NCBI GenBank assembly: GCA_034401795.1
Contig: CM067374.1
Coordinates: 94,456,398-94,520,397 of the forward strand
Direction of reading: 5' to 3'
DNA length: 64,000 nucleotides
From: Chaetoderma sp. LZ-2023a
Lineage: Eukaryota > Mollusca > Caudofoveata > Chaetodermatida > Chaetodermatidae
Shown here: in pieces, positions 51,748-62,867 of the stretch
Layout of the letters: every line of letters begins with the position of its first letter
Position numbering within the stretch: position 1 is the first letter of the stretch
The notes under the pieces: model-generated
Database searches by the model: none
What the model saw: only the letters and a program-made list of their open reading frames with translations
Told to the model about the DNA's origin: nothing
Position numbers and translations under genes: made by a program

Positions 51748-52848
51748 ATGAAAATAGATATTTCCAGAATGGACACTGGTGAAGGTATTGAGACAACTCT
51801 TCGGACAAACAAAGCACGATGGCATAAAAGCTGTCGAAATAAAATTGATAAGCAAAAGCTTCTGCGTGTTCAGAAAAGAAAAGCCAAAGAAGATGAAGAA
51901 CCTGAACAAAGTCCAGTTAAAACCAAACATACTTCTGTAACAAGTTCAATGAAAAGGACAGAAAATTGCTTCTTCTGTGATGAAGATGGAACTAATGAAC
52001 ACCTTCGCAGTGCATTAACATTAGTAGTTGATCACCGTGTTCGAGACTATGCCTACATATTACAGGACAGAAAACTTCTAGGCAAGCTTTCAGAAGGGGA
52101 TATGCCTGCTTTAAATGCAAGATACCATCTCAGTTGCTTGACTGCTCTGCACAATCGTGTCAGACAGCACCAGACAGAAAGCCCCAATACTGATATAAAT
52201 ATGAAGACTGATAGTCTAGTATTGGCAGAATTAGTTTCATACATAGAAGAATTCCGGCAGGACAAAACACTCCCAATTTTTAAACTTTGTGATTTAGTAA
52301 AAATATATGAAACACGACCGAATGAAATAGATCCTTGCTTTTCAGAGAAAGTGAACAATACTAGACTGAAAGAAAGGTTGTTATGTCTAATACCGGATTT
52401 GAGAACTCAACCTCAAGGGCAAGATGTCATTATGATGTTTAATGCAGACATTGGTGAAGCCATCAAAATCGCGTGTTCTTATAATTCTGATGATGCCGCA
52501 ATTCACTTGGTACGTGCTGCGCAAATATTGAGGCAAGAACTCCTACAACATGACTGTTCCCTTAATGGTAACTTCGAAAATGGATGTGAGGTAGAAGCTG
52601 TCCTGGAAAGTGTTCTCGCTCTTGTGAGAATGATTTTGCGAGGCACAAGTATTCAAGAGCAAAAGGAATCACCAGATGCTGTAACAAAGGTAGCATTAGC
52701 ATTCTCACAGTTGTTAGTGTTTAATACCAAGAAAACGCCCAGCGAACAATATAGAACTCATATATACGTCATGCTAAGTCACGAGAGATACCCATTGCTA
52801 TATACACTGGACTGGTTATTCATGCCAAAACAAGACAAAGAGAGCTAA
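51748..52848 (+). CDS. Copy 2, N-terminal open segment
   Basis: 366 residues, the longest open piece. WHKSC (residues 25-29), then CFFC (Cys74, Cys77) and YHLSC (His127, Cys130) form a CxxC...HxxC zinc-type motif that parallels copy 1. The rest is helical: VLALVRMILRGTSIQEQKES (about 290-310) and ALAFSQLLVFN follow. At the 3' end a one-base shift moves the protein to the 52857 frame, so the last residues after YTLD are out of frame. Upstream, decayed codons back to the ATG at 51561 suggest the original start lay earlier. Confidence 0.6.
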   Translation: MKIDISRMDTGEGIETTLRTNKARWHKSCRNKIDKQKLLRVQKRKAKEDEEPEQSPVKTKHTSVTSSMKRTENCFFCDEDGTNEHLRSALTLVVDHRVRDYAYILQDRKLLGKLSEGDMPALNARYHLSCLTALHNRVRQHQTESPNTDINMKTDSLVLAELVSYIEEFRQDKTLPIFKLCDLVKIYETRPNEIDPCFSEKVNNTRLKERLLCLIPDLRTQPQGQDVIMMFNADIGEAIKIACSYNSDDAAIHLVRAAQILRQELLQHDCSLNGNFENGCEVEAVLESVLALVRMILRGTSIQEQKESPDAVTKVALAFSQLLVFNTKKTPSEQYRTHIYVMLSHERYPLLYTLDWLFMPKQDKES

Positions 52849-53182
52849 TTGATAAGTTGTCAAGCCATGGCTTATGTATATCATATGTTAGAACAAAGGA
52901 CATTTCTACAGCCCTTGCAAACAATGTCTGTGGACAGTTTGAAAGAGATGGTTGTGTCTGTCCCTCTACTCTGAAAAAGGGTGTCTTCACTGTTGGAGCA
53001 GTCGATAATATCGACCATAATCCATCTGTAAGAAATGCTATAGACTCATTTCATGGAACTGCTATATCCCTGATTCAGTTCCCATGTCAGGAAAATCCTG
53101 GAACTGAACAAGACCGAATAATGATGGATTCAAATGTTAGCCACCAGAAAACATTATCTCCACTACCAGCTGAATATTAGCA

Positions 53183-54553
53183 GTGATTCATGTGGAACTA
53201 TCAACAAAATATCTTATTGCACCTGTAAAAGAGGGACACGTTACAGCACAGACTACTGTATTAGCCACATCTAAAGAAGAGGAATATGGCTGGTTGGATT
53301 TCATGGCTGAAAAGTTACTTAAAATGGAGACATTAAACCCTGGAGACCTTGTGTCATGGGCAGCATACCATGCTAAGAGGCAGCCAGATAACATTTGCTC
53401 TGTCTCACAAATTGCACTTATGCCTCTATTTGTAGAGCCAACAAACACAGTAGCAATGATACTACACGCAATGAAGCTTGTGGACAAAGTTACTCATAAT
53501 TTACACCCACGTCAAATTCCTGTAATAACTATGGGTTAATCATTGTTTTCCATTGCCAAGAAGATTCAATTGACATGGCCCGATATCTTTGGTGAAAACA
53601 AATTTGTGGTGGTAATGGGTGGTCTCCACATAGAAATGAATTTGATGAAAATTCTTGGTGACTTCCAAAATGGCAGTGGATGGACACCTATTGTTGGAGA
53701 ATCAGATGTCACCACCTCAGGTTGAGCTGACGCAATACTGAAAGGGTTCCATGTAACTAGATCAAGATTTGTTCATCAGGTAACAGCAGCAGCCTTACAT
53801 TTATCGCAACTCTCTGCATATGATACATATATGAAGTCTCTTCCTTGTCCTGGCCAATCTATTGATTTCAGCACGTGGTGTAGTTTGAATACTAAGGAGA
53901 TTCCACAATTACAATACTGGGCTATGGTTTTGGAAGTTGAACTACTCGCTATGCGGTTTATTCGCTCAGTGCGTGAGCGCAATTTTAATCTCTATGTTCA
54001 GTGCCTTGGGAAGATAGTCCCATGGATGTTCTCTTTGAGCCACACAAATTATGCCAGATGTCTGCCAATTCACATAAAAGATATGGTTCAGCTACAGCAA
54101 AAAGCAACATCAGCTCATGCAGAGTTCATAAGAGGACATTTTGCCGTACAGAAAACAGCACATATCTTTTCTGCTATGTCTTTAGACCAAGCCCATGAAC
54201 AGATGAATGAGAAGATCAAAGGTGATGGTGGCATAATAGGAATAACAAATAATCCATCTGCCTTGATAAGATGGATCACAGTTGGTCCAGACGTGGCTAG
54301 AATTGTTCATGAGTTTGAAAATTCAGTTCAGCTGCCTACTAAAATAATAACACAACACCATGATCAGAGTGTCTCAATTCAATCTCAGTTTGTAGAACAT
54401 GTCAATGCTGTGGTTGCTAAGTTTGAAAAATATGGTAACCCCTTAAGTGAGGACAGCAAAGATTTGATAGTGATGCACACCAAAGAGGTAATGGGAGCGA
54501 AGTTATTATCCACTCTTCAAAGCATGAGACAAGTAGGACAGTCACAGTATTAA
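53183..54553 (+). pseudogene. Copy 2, middle segment
   Basis: A single frame interrupted by TAA at 53537 and TGA at 53723. VVVMGGLHIEMNLMKILGDF (about 53610-53670), SGWTPIV and then 240 open residues from 53831 containing AMSLDQAHEQMNEKIKGDGG, IIGITNNPSALIRWITVGPD and IVHEFE. These are the most recognisable conserved blocks of the family. No function is known to me for this region. Confidence 0.65.
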
Positions 54554-54927
54554 AAGTATGTTGATGAAAGACTGGTCAAATGTTCAAACACCATTTCTGA
54601 CATCATCGCAAAAAATAACATGCCTCTTTTCCAGAAGACACCTCCCAAAAGACAATCAAAGACTTCATTTCAAATGAGCACTGTAAAGAGTAATTATGAA
54701 TTGTTCTCCAGAATGCATATAGCGTGCCAATTCAGAAATGGAGATATGGGTGTATTTTTTCAGGCATGAGAACCAAGCAGCTCCACGTTCTTTATCAGAT
54801 GTGGGACAACTGAGAGCATGTACCAAGTCAGACCGTATTGCATGCTTTGAACGCGTGATTCCCTACTACCAGTGGTAGTAACCCTGAAGTTGATGCAAAG
54901 GATTTTGATGGCTTCATTGTCATCAAT

Positions 54928-56080
54928 ATGCTGCTCCCCAAATCCTGTTCTACTTTTAGTGACTATGCCGAGAAAGTATTCAATCCATATCTAATGAGGA
55001 ATCTTGAATCTTCAAAGCGTCTGGACGTGGTATGGGATCAGTACATTGACAACAGTTTGAAAGGATGTGCCAGGCTGAAAAGCAGCTCAGGAACGCGAAT
55101 TGCTGTTAATGTATCTACACAGATCCCGAAGAACTTGCAAAGTTTCCTTCGTGTTGATGAAAATAAGAAAGAGCTGCACAAATTCTTAGCAAAATGTGTT
55201 GTCAAGCTGGTTACTCTAGGAAAACAGCTGAATAGCAAATTCGAAAATACAGTTTTGTCTTCTCATGAGTGTGATAATGCACTTAATCTTGCATCATGTA
55301 ATCATGAGGAAGCGGACACAAGAATACTGTTACATGTACTACATTGTGCACCAACATGACTACCGCAAAGTTTTGATCAGAACAGTCGACACAGATGTGG
55401 TTGTCCTAGCTATTGCTACATTTCATTCCCTACCACTTGATGAATTATGGATCGCTTTTGGTGTGAAGAAAGATTATAAAGTGATACCAGCACATACCAT
55501 TGCAACCACACTTGGCATTCTTCCATGCCTTCAGTGGCTAAGATACCTTATCCTCCTTCAGCAGCATTGGGAAGAAAACGGATTGGAACATATGGACATC
55601 TTTTCCTGAAATCACGGAAGCATTTGTCAACCTGTCAGCCTCACCCCTTACATTCTCTAATGACATAAATGACAAGCTTCAACGTTTTGTCATTCTACTC
55701 TATGACAGAACTAGTGAGTGCAACCCGGTAAACCAAGCAAGAAAACTTATATTTGGCAAAGGGAAGACAGCTAGATCACATACCCCCAACTAAGGCTACG
55801 CTTACTGAGCATATCAGAAGATCGGCATATCAAGGAGGACACTGTTGGGTACAGGCACTCAAGGCTCAACAGCAGTTACCAAACCCATGTGATTGGGGAT
55901 GGACAAAGAATGCAAATGAAGACTGGTTACCTTACAGGTCAGGCCTTCCTGAGGTTGCAGTCTTGCAAAGAATTAATCAAATGTGCCTGCGAAAAGGCTT
56001 GTAAGCCCCCTTGTAAATGTATTAATTCTTCCCTTTCATGCACTAAACTTTGCGCTTGTAGTGGCTCATGCTATAGATAG
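54928..56080 (+). pseudogene. Copy 2, nuclease core and C-terminal cysteine cluster, fragmented
   Basis: EEADTRILLHVLH (about 55309-55347) and TVDTDVVVLAIATFH (about 55384-55428) match the first two acidic motifs of FEN1-like nucleases. In the next frame, FSG-stop-DTLSSF followed by GKK marks the third motif, with TAA in place of the usual Cys codon near 55536. After further shifts come LDHIPPTKATLTEH, WGWTKNANEDWLPYRSGLPE and CACEKACKPPCKCINSSLSC, ending CACSGSC. The core is inactive as it stands. Confidence 0.7.
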
Positions 56081-56459
56081 AGTGGTATTAATACACAACG
56101 AGTGCACAGATCAATTGAAACATGTGATCCCGCCAATGAAATTCAAAATATAACAATTTCGTTGTAAATCTTGCTTTTTGCTTGTTCCATATAGAATATT
56201 GATGTAAGAAAATAGGCTATATATTCGTAAATAATCACATCAGCTTCTTTGGATAGTAAAACATATAAAAAGTCACCGTATTCATCTAAATATGTCCTAG
56301 AAGGTAGGGTATTATATAAATATGTTTCGAAAGCAGCCATGATGAAATTCAAAATGGCGGCTAAAATATGTGTCTGATCATCTTATTGGATACAGGCTTG
56401 TTTCACATTTTGCACACTTTTGGTCAGTTTTCGACTTAACCCACTAGACTATAGTCTCA
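56081..56459 (+). other. 3' flank of copy 2, with exact YY1-type site
   Basis: GAAATTCAAAATGGCGGC at 56344-56361 includes AAAATGGCGGC, the YY1/Pho consensus. It is the reverse complement of the motif 3' of copy 1. AAATTCAAAATATAAC at 56139-56154 is a weaker echo. Confidence 0.45.
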
Positions 56460-57203
56460 ATGTACACTTTAACAAAAGCTATCGAAAAACTAATTAAAAA
56501 CCTCACCATTATCCTTATACTATTCATTCAAACATACAACATAAGCTACCCAGTCACTCAGCCGCACCGTACCAACACCCACCCCACATGCACCCATGTA
56601 TACATGCGCGTACGCACGCATGCTCGCATGCTCCCACGAATATTCACCCACACACCACGAACACATAAATACGCCACGCCAAACACACTATCACAACCAC
56701 CCTATATCTCCTACGAATGCACACATACACACAGCAAACACACCACCGCAAGAATCACAACCACAAAATTAACCCGACCCCTATAAATTCAGGTCACAAT
56801 GACCTATAATATACCGTAGGTGGGACGTTAAATCGGTTTTGCTTTAGTTGAAGAGCCAACCTATGTATGTAGCGGAAACGGAAGCGGCCCTGGTATATGA
56901 TACATCCGGGTTACTCTATGAACAAGTCTTATATTAGCAGTCGTGGTATTATAAGTTATGAACTAATACGCAGATTCTGTCAGAGATGCTATTGACATAG
57001 AGCAGACGACAAACACACATTTAACCTCTCCATTGACTTGATAAATGTGTAAACGCCGGAATATGGAGGCGTATGAGATAAATCAGGACGCTTTTCTCTA
57101 TTTTTACAAGATACGAACTGTCGTTCTTCCGGTGATTAATCTACCCGATTCGCTTTGCACCGGAAGTGATGATACACAATGTCAACTTTGGTTAACCATG
57201 CCA
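56460..57203. other. Gene-free stretch
   Basis: 56565-56760 is rich in CA/CAC simple sequence. No coding region recognised. Confidence 0.45.
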
Positions 57204-57429
57204 TTAACCATTTAACATTTAAGCCGACCAAAAAAACGGCTTGTGCTGTTGTCTAAAGAAATGCTAAAGTGCTGACCCAGGGAAGAGTTTTTGAATTTAC
57301 CACTTGACACCAGAACCAGTCATTCCGGTGATATAATTTTCAAAAATACTAATTTTTTGTTCTGAAAGTTGTCATCTTCAATGAGAAAATCTAGATTTTC
57401 TTGAACAAATTTGAGGAGTAAATGATTAA
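57204..57429. mobile_element. Family A hairpin MITE, decayed (A19)
   Basis: TTAACCATTTAACATTTAAG at the left, GAGTAAATGATTAA at the right; AAACGGCTTGTGCTG; stem mostly lost (ACCAGTCATTCCGGTGAT only). Confidence 0.7.
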
Positions 57430-57740
57430 ACACTTCATACATGCATATAGCACTCGTGTAGACTACAATGACGCTTTGTTTCAAAATCAGAACGACTACT
57501 CAGAATGAAGTAATTTACTGAAAAATTGGTAGCAGGAAATTCTGTTAAATTATTTCCAAAATATTCAAAATAATATTTGATTTGTAATTGTCGCCCTGCA
57601 TGTCACATCCATCTAAGACGTGGGCTTGAAAGGATATATAGTACTGTACTAGTTCGTCCTCAATTTGAAATATAGCTTCCACGTGGATAAACTTGTCTGT
57701 TTTACTAAATCGCTAATTATAGGCCCATCCTACTCCGAAC
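57430..57740. other. Gene-free stretch
   Basis: A family B right arm remnant (GTTAAATTATTTCCAAAATATTC-like) lies at 57543-57567. Otherwise nothing recognised. Confidence 0.4.
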
Positions 57741-58097
57741 AATGGATCGTTCCATTTTTAGCTATACCCCGCCCACCTCTAGCTAAGCTCCAACCACACG
57801 TCGCTCGTGTTGGGATATAACGATCTCTGAACTCACTGACTATCAATTTCCAGAAAACTATACAGGTAAGCTGTTGAATATTTTGAAACTAATTTGACTG
57901 GGTGCTGTTGCTGCCTATCAGCATGTTTATTAAATAGTAGAGCCATACAATTCTTACAACGTGTCGGACAATTAATACCTAAAGAATAGATTATAGAATT
58001 ATAGAATAATTTATGACGTAATGATTATGACGTCGTCCTACACGCGGCTTAGATGATTATGACGTCATATGACGTCATTACTCTAGAAAGGTCCGTT
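57741..58097 (-). mobile_element. Family B element (B6, reverse)
   Basis: AATGGATCGTTCCATTTTTA at the left, TCTAGAAAGGTCCGTT at the right. ACCCCGCCCACC GC box, ACTATCAATTTCCAGAAAAC, one hairpin arm only (AATTTGACTGGGTGCTGTTG), TTTATTAAATAGTAGAGCCA, CREs at 58070 and 58080. Confidence 0.88.
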
Positions 58098-58491
58098 GCG
58101 ACTTCAGGTCCGTAGGGTGGTATCGGGAGTGTGTGGGATTCGAGCTTTCCTACTATTCCGGAATTGTGGGTGCTAAAATATATATTAATTTATAGGCTAC
58201 GTAATGAAATCATTAAAATTTATTATGTGATGATTTATATCGTTTCATTACATTGAGACGCACAATACATCGACAAATACCATTTACTGCGCTGCTGGGA
58301 TACGTTCAACTACAGACATGTTTGATGCTGGGAAAATGAATAGGCCTACATTTTCAAAACCTCGTTGCTGTCTTGGATAACAATAGCAGCAGGATACTGA
58401 AATATGTTTGCCCCAACCCCAGTTTTTTAAAGCAAAACTTATGCCCTAACAAAGCAGAAACGACAAATTCGTTATGATGTACATGTAGTTA

Positions 58492-58574
58492 GTATTCAGT
58501 TGACTATTTTGAAACGGATTTGACTGGGGGCTGTTAACAGCTCCCAGTTAAATTAGTTACAACATATTCAACAG
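58492..58574. repeat. Family B core hairpin
   Basis: GTTGACTATTTTGAAACGGA, TTTGACTGGGGGCTGTTAACAGCTCCC-like centre, GTTAAATTAGTTACAACATA and TTCAACAG. Confidence 0.75.
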
Positions 58575-59097
58575 CTGTTCTGTATGTATATCTGTCATAG
58601 AATTGAGATATTGAGATTTTAAAGGGTTAACGATTAGTAGCGCGCCTCCAAACCCCAGCGCAATTGTTAATATGATTTTATTTGTAAATAGTCTGTGAGA
58701 ATGTTTCTGTGGAATGAATAGCTTATAATTATCGAAAATGATGTTGATAAACATAGATATGTGAAAAGGCCACGCAATTACTTCATAGGTCAAGAGCGGT
58801 AGATCTTGATTGGTTAGCGTCTGGTAACATTATATGATTACGCGTTCGCGTTGCTGGGAACACTGTTAGGTGATAATGTGCACGTAATCTGCGCTAAAAC
58901 GTCTAATAATCGACAAATAGGCATAGGCTATATTATGTATCATCATAGTTGACATTCAAGATACGATTTAGGAACATTTACTCATGCTTAAGGATCGCAT
59001 AGTATGGTCGGTGGGGCATATCCCGCAAGTGTCAGGCGATCAGGTGGCGGACGAGCAATTGGTGGTGGTGGTGGAAACATGGGTAATCTCCACTCCT
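58575..59097. other. Gene-free stretch
   Basis: No coding region or repeat recognised. Confidence 0.4.
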
Positions 59098-59254
59098 CAT
59101 TGCCTCTCCACCAGGAGTAGCCTATAAATGGGTACCAGTGTATAACTGTGGAAGCTACCAATAACAGACTGGAATATACACCAGCCTAGATGTGGCGTGA
59201 ATGAGACCTGGAATCAGGGACCCGATAGACGCCAATCAAACCAAGAACTTCTGG
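59098..59254 (-). repeat. Repeat G, copy 3 (reverse)
   Basis: Reverse complement of 49846-49997: CTATAAATGGGTACCAGTGT, AATAACAGACTGGAATATAC, GAATCAGGGACCCGATAGAC, GCCAATCAAACCAAGAACTT. Confidence 0.75.
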
Positions 59255-60403
59255 TGGGTCGGTGGCCCGTTGGGTAGCCTATGTGGTCGGTCAATAACAA
59301 AAATGCTAAGAACTGATGACGACAAAATGATAAAATTCATGAATAAAAACAATAATATGTAAAATGATTGGCGTATATTTAAGACTTAAGTAAATCTGCA
59401 TAATGTCGCATGGATTGTTTCTGATTATCTTTTCAGCAATATATATGGACATCTATTCGGATAATAGTGCAAGGGAGCTTACTCTGGATGCATTAACTAC
59501 GTTACAGCGTAAGGGAGATCACTCCTCATATTTTAACATAAAAACAAATTCTAGAAAATGTCTGCGATACAGACATGTAGATACATTAGTCCTCTATGTG
59601 CTTTAGCTCACCCATAGACGGTTACATTTCTAGCTATGGCCCACCCATTTCTAGCTAAGCGGATTGACGTGAAACGGGAATGTGCTGTGGATGTCACAGT
59701 CGTCGTAGATTTTTGTGCTGCGTGGATGTGGATGCTACTGGGGCTCTGCTTTCTTCAGCACCTGATCAACGTTTTAGCATAAGTATGAAGTATTTCTTCG
59801 AGCCTATTGACTGACGACGTGACTGTCAGGCCCATTAATCCATAAACAGCGGCATCTGCATTCAACTTAGTATTTCTAACATCAACAGGTTATAATTTTA
59901 TGTTCTAACTTTGGGATTTTCGTTTGCAGACACTATATTTTAATTTCAGTTTCCCCCAGTTTATTCTTTATTTAATCACATCCAATTATCTTAATTTATT
60001 TACTTTTATTTGATAGAGTTATTTTTCAGTTTCCTCTTAAATTTTTTATTTCAATTTTTTGCACAATTATCGTTTTTAGATTTAATTTCACAGACAGCCT
60101 TCCACACCCATCCCACCTCCTAGAGAAATAAAGTAACCCCCCCTCCCACCCTCCTTACGCAGCATACTACACTTACACCCTCCATCAATAGCTCATTAGA
60201 CAGAGAATGCATACATCCCTACCCATCCCTAGCAACTCTTTACATTTTGATTAGTCAGTTTTCCTTTCATTTTTGCAACCATTCGAGGGTGGGGTGGGGT
60301 GGGGGAGCTACGCAACCCTACGGGGAAGCACCTCTATTGCGAGTGAATTTGCTCAAATACATCCAGGTGTGAGTGGCCACCAACACATAAACCAACAACA
60401 TAA
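59255..60403. other. Gene-free stretch
   Basis: Short family B-like piece at 59634-59658 (CTATGGCCCACCCATTTCTA, GCTAAGC). T-rich 59930-60080. No gene. Confidence 0.45.
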
Positions 60404-60612
60404 CCTACAGGTAAGCTGTTGAATATTTTGAAACTGATTTGACTGGATCAGTTAAATTAGTTTCAAAATATTCAACAGAATGATTATTAAATTGTAAATT
60501 CATCATAAACATATTAAGAAATCTTGTAGCGTTCCATTTTCACTTTCTGTGACGGACCTGCGCCATATTTATTGTGACGTCATAATATAGTTTGTGACAC
60601 ATTCGATCATGT
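60404..60612 (-). mobile_element. Family B element, partial (B13, reverse)
   Basis: CCTACAGGTAAGCTGTTGAA, compact hairpin TGATTTGACTGGATCAGTTAAATTA-like, AGAATGATTATTAAATTGTA, GACGGACCTGCGCCATATTT, CRE at 60575. Confidence 0.75.
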
Positions 60613-60675
60613 TGTCAGATACTTGAGTGAAGGTCAATTCCTGGAGCAGACTGGGTGGAAAGAAGTTTATGTGAA

Positions 60676-61048
60676 AATTCACCTTTCCAGAGTATCCATC
60701 CATCATCTGACCTCGTTTGACGTCATAATCAGCTCAACGCGTGTATGATGAGTTTGATGACGTCACAATCATTACGTCACAAAGGGTTCCATATAGACCG
60801 TCATCAAATCTCAGAGTCCGACACGTTGTATGAATTGTATGTCTTTGCAATTCTTTGCTATTTAATAAACACGCAGCAACAGCACCTAATCAAATTAGTT
60901 TCAAAATATTCAACAGCTTACCTGTGTAGGTTTTTTTTGGAAATTGATAGTCAGGGTGTTCAGAGATCGATCGATCCCAACACAAGCGAGGTGTGGGTGG
61001 AGCCTAACTAGCGATGGGCGGGCATAGCTAAAATCGGAAAGGTCCATT
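60676..61048 (+). mobile_element. Family B element (B7)
   Basis: AATTCACCTTTCCAGAGTAT at the left, AAATCGGAAAGGTCCATT at the right. CREs at 60718 and 60758. Only the right hairpin arm remains (GCAACAGCACCTAATCAAAT). CGATCGATCCCAACACAAGC, GTGGGTGGAGCCTAAC. Confidence 0.88.
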
Positions 61049-61114
61049 ATAACGCCATGTTGCTGGAGTAAGATGCTGCGCTGTATTAGACAGCAACACC
61101 TCACGGCAACGTCG

Positions 61115-61345
61115 TAAGGTTTAGCTATGCCCCGCCCATCTTTAACTAAGCTCCACCCACGCCTTACCAATGATGGAATCAATCGATCCCTGAACTTCAT
61201 GACTATGACTTTACAGAAAATTATACGGGCACGCTGCTGAATATTTTGAAACTAATTTGACTGGGTGCTGTTGCTGCCTATTCAAAATATTCAACATCAT
61301 GTTTATTAAATAGTAAAGACATACAATTCGTACAGCAACGGGCCC
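61115..61345 (-). mobile_element. Family B element, truncated (B8, reverse)
   Basis: GTTTAGCTATGCCCCGCCCA, TCGATCCCTGAACTTCATGA, TGCTGAATATTTTGAAACTA, GACTGGGTGCTGTTGCTGCC, short right arm, then ATCATGTTTATTAAATAGTA and ACATACAATTCGTAC, where it stops. It lies 66 bases from B7 in opposite orientation. Confidence 0.8.
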
Positions 61346-61388
61346 AGGGGGTAATTGGATTGGTTATGGGGACACTTATCGGGTGGAT

Positions 61389-61402
61389 CAAGGATGGAAT
61401 GG

Positions 61403-61463
<61 letters not shown>
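61389..61463. repeat. (CTA)n microsatellite
   Basis: About 24 ACT/CTA units; poly-Thr frame is an artefact. Confidence 0.97.
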
Positions 61464-61502
61464 AAATACAATAAATTCGTTACCTACCCGTATGCGTGAA
61501 TA

Positions 61503-61573
61503 TGCTGTTGATTATTTCGAAACTAAGGTAGAATCAGCTTCCAGTCAAATTGGTTTAAAAAATATTCAACAGC
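61503..61573. repeat. Family B core hairpin, loop deleted
   Basis: TGCTGTTGATTATTTCGAAA..CTAA on the left and CTTCCAGTCAAATTGGTTTA, AAAAATATTCAACAG on the right. Confidence 0.65.
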
Positions 61574-61919
61574 TTACGTATATCATCATGACTGTAAAAG
61601 TGAGACACTGGGATTAAAATGTTCAAATGGATAAAACGTGACAATTGTTTTTGATTTGGGGATCCCTTATTTATTGGAGCCACGGGGCTGTCGCCCTATT
61701 TGCCATTGCCTTAACCCGGCTCTGACGACATTGAATATGCAGACGTGTGAAAACCATTTCGAACATAAAATTATCAGTGCTTCATTCGCAGAGTAAGGAT
61801 AGATTTCATTGCAGAATTTGTAAATATTTTGAAACTAATTTGACCAATTAACTGCTACAGGTAGGCCTATTAATAATAACTGCGACTTAGTCCTAGTATG
61901 AAAATAACGGACATAATAT
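61574..61919. other. Gene-free stretch
   Basis: Left-arm remnant of family B at 61822-61850 (AAATATTTTGAAACTAATTT). No gene. Confidence 0.4.
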
Positions 61920-62147
61920 TTCATAACTCTTTTCTGACGGCCTCTGTAGTGGTCTTGTGGAATGCCCATTTGCTGACCAAGAGAATACTATTTTTGAAAA
62001 TTTACCACAAGAATGACTGGCTCGGTTACCGAGCCAGTCATTCTAGTGGTAAATTTTCAAAAATTTGTCTTCTCTAGGCCTGTAAATGGACATTGAATAA
62101 GGAAATATTTTAATTTTCCTGATCAAATTTCGTATTCAAAAGGATAA
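61920..62147. mobile_element. Family A hairpin MITE (A20)
   Basis: Stem AATGACTGGCTCGGTTACCG / CGAGCCAGTCATTCTAGTGG intact; outer motifs CCCATTTGCTGACCAAGAGA / CTTCTCTAGGCCTGTAAATG; terminal TTAA lost at both ends. Confidence 0.85.
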
Positions 62148-62228
62148 GTACAAGAGAATTTGTTGTGTCTGATATATGAATATGTTTGAGTTTATTTTAT
62201 TTACATTACAACAACACCACTAATGATG

Positions 62229-62232
62229 CACA

Positions 62233-62288
<56 letters not shown>

Positions 62289-62290
62289 CA
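62229..62290. repeat. (CGCA)n microsatellite
   Basis: About fifteen CGCA units; Ala/Arg/Thr/His frames across it are artefacts. Confidence 0.97.
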
Positions 62291-62867
62291 CGTACACGCA
62301 TACATGTACTCGCGGCGTACGTACGCACGCACGCATATACGCTCACGCACCTCGCACATGCGATGATGAAACGAACCGTGCCGCATGGCGAGTTTGATCA
62401 TCGGGTCAGATTTGCGTGTTAAATCACAGTAAATCATAACATTTTATATCGCTTTATATCACATTAAATAATAGTATCTGTATGCATAGAGAACAGATCT
62501 TCATAACTTCACGATATGGCACGACACACGAACAGGCGCCACACTAACAGGCGATGATGCGCCTGAAATGAAAGAAACACGATCGAATAAGTATAATTTT
62601 TCACACAACTCCTAGTCCCCTGAAATTACATATTCATAGACAGGGATGGGGTTTGTGTGGGAGGGGTGTGTGTGTGTGTGTGTGCACGATATGGATTTGT
62701 TGTTAGGCAAGAGAGGGGCGTCGCGGAGCGGGCGTAGTATCGCACTTCGCTTTTCAGAGCTTTAATTATTAATACATTTTAAGGATACACATATATGCCC
62801 AAGAACAGTAAATGTAGGCAACGTGTTCCGTATGCAGAGTTGATTCGCTTCTCAGCACAGCGCATGT
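62291..62867. other. Gene-free stretch
   Basis: Includes a (GT)n tract at 62665-62682. No gene recognised. Confidence 0.4.

Larger units (their letters stand above)
51561..56080 (+). pseudogene. FEN1-like nuclease family gene, copy 2 (near full length, many frameshifts and stops)
   Basis: Fragments of one long protein lie in order in all three plus frames. Parts: a first Met at 51561 with a decayed start; 51748-52848; 52857-53180 (GVFTVGAVDNIDHNPSVRNA); 53183-54553, one frame with stops at 53537 and 53723 and the block QAHEQMNEKIKGDGGIIGIT; 54928-55359 (NHEEADTRILLHVLH); 55265-55609 (LIRTVDTDVVVLA); then the third acidic motif with a stop at its Cys codon near 55536; 55753-56004 (LDHIPPTKATL); and 55889-56080 with a cysteine cluster. 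I know the motifs DNIDHNP, HEQ.N..KGDGG and DTDVVVLA from widespread uncharacterised animal proteins. Single-copy decay after insertion is likely. Confidence 0.82.

Noticed and set aside
2139..62147. Regularly recurring similar units, considered as a CRISPR array
   Set aside because: The units are 185-430 bp inverted-repeat elements in both orientations with irregular spacing in eukaryotic-type sequence; there are no short direct repeats with unique spacers.
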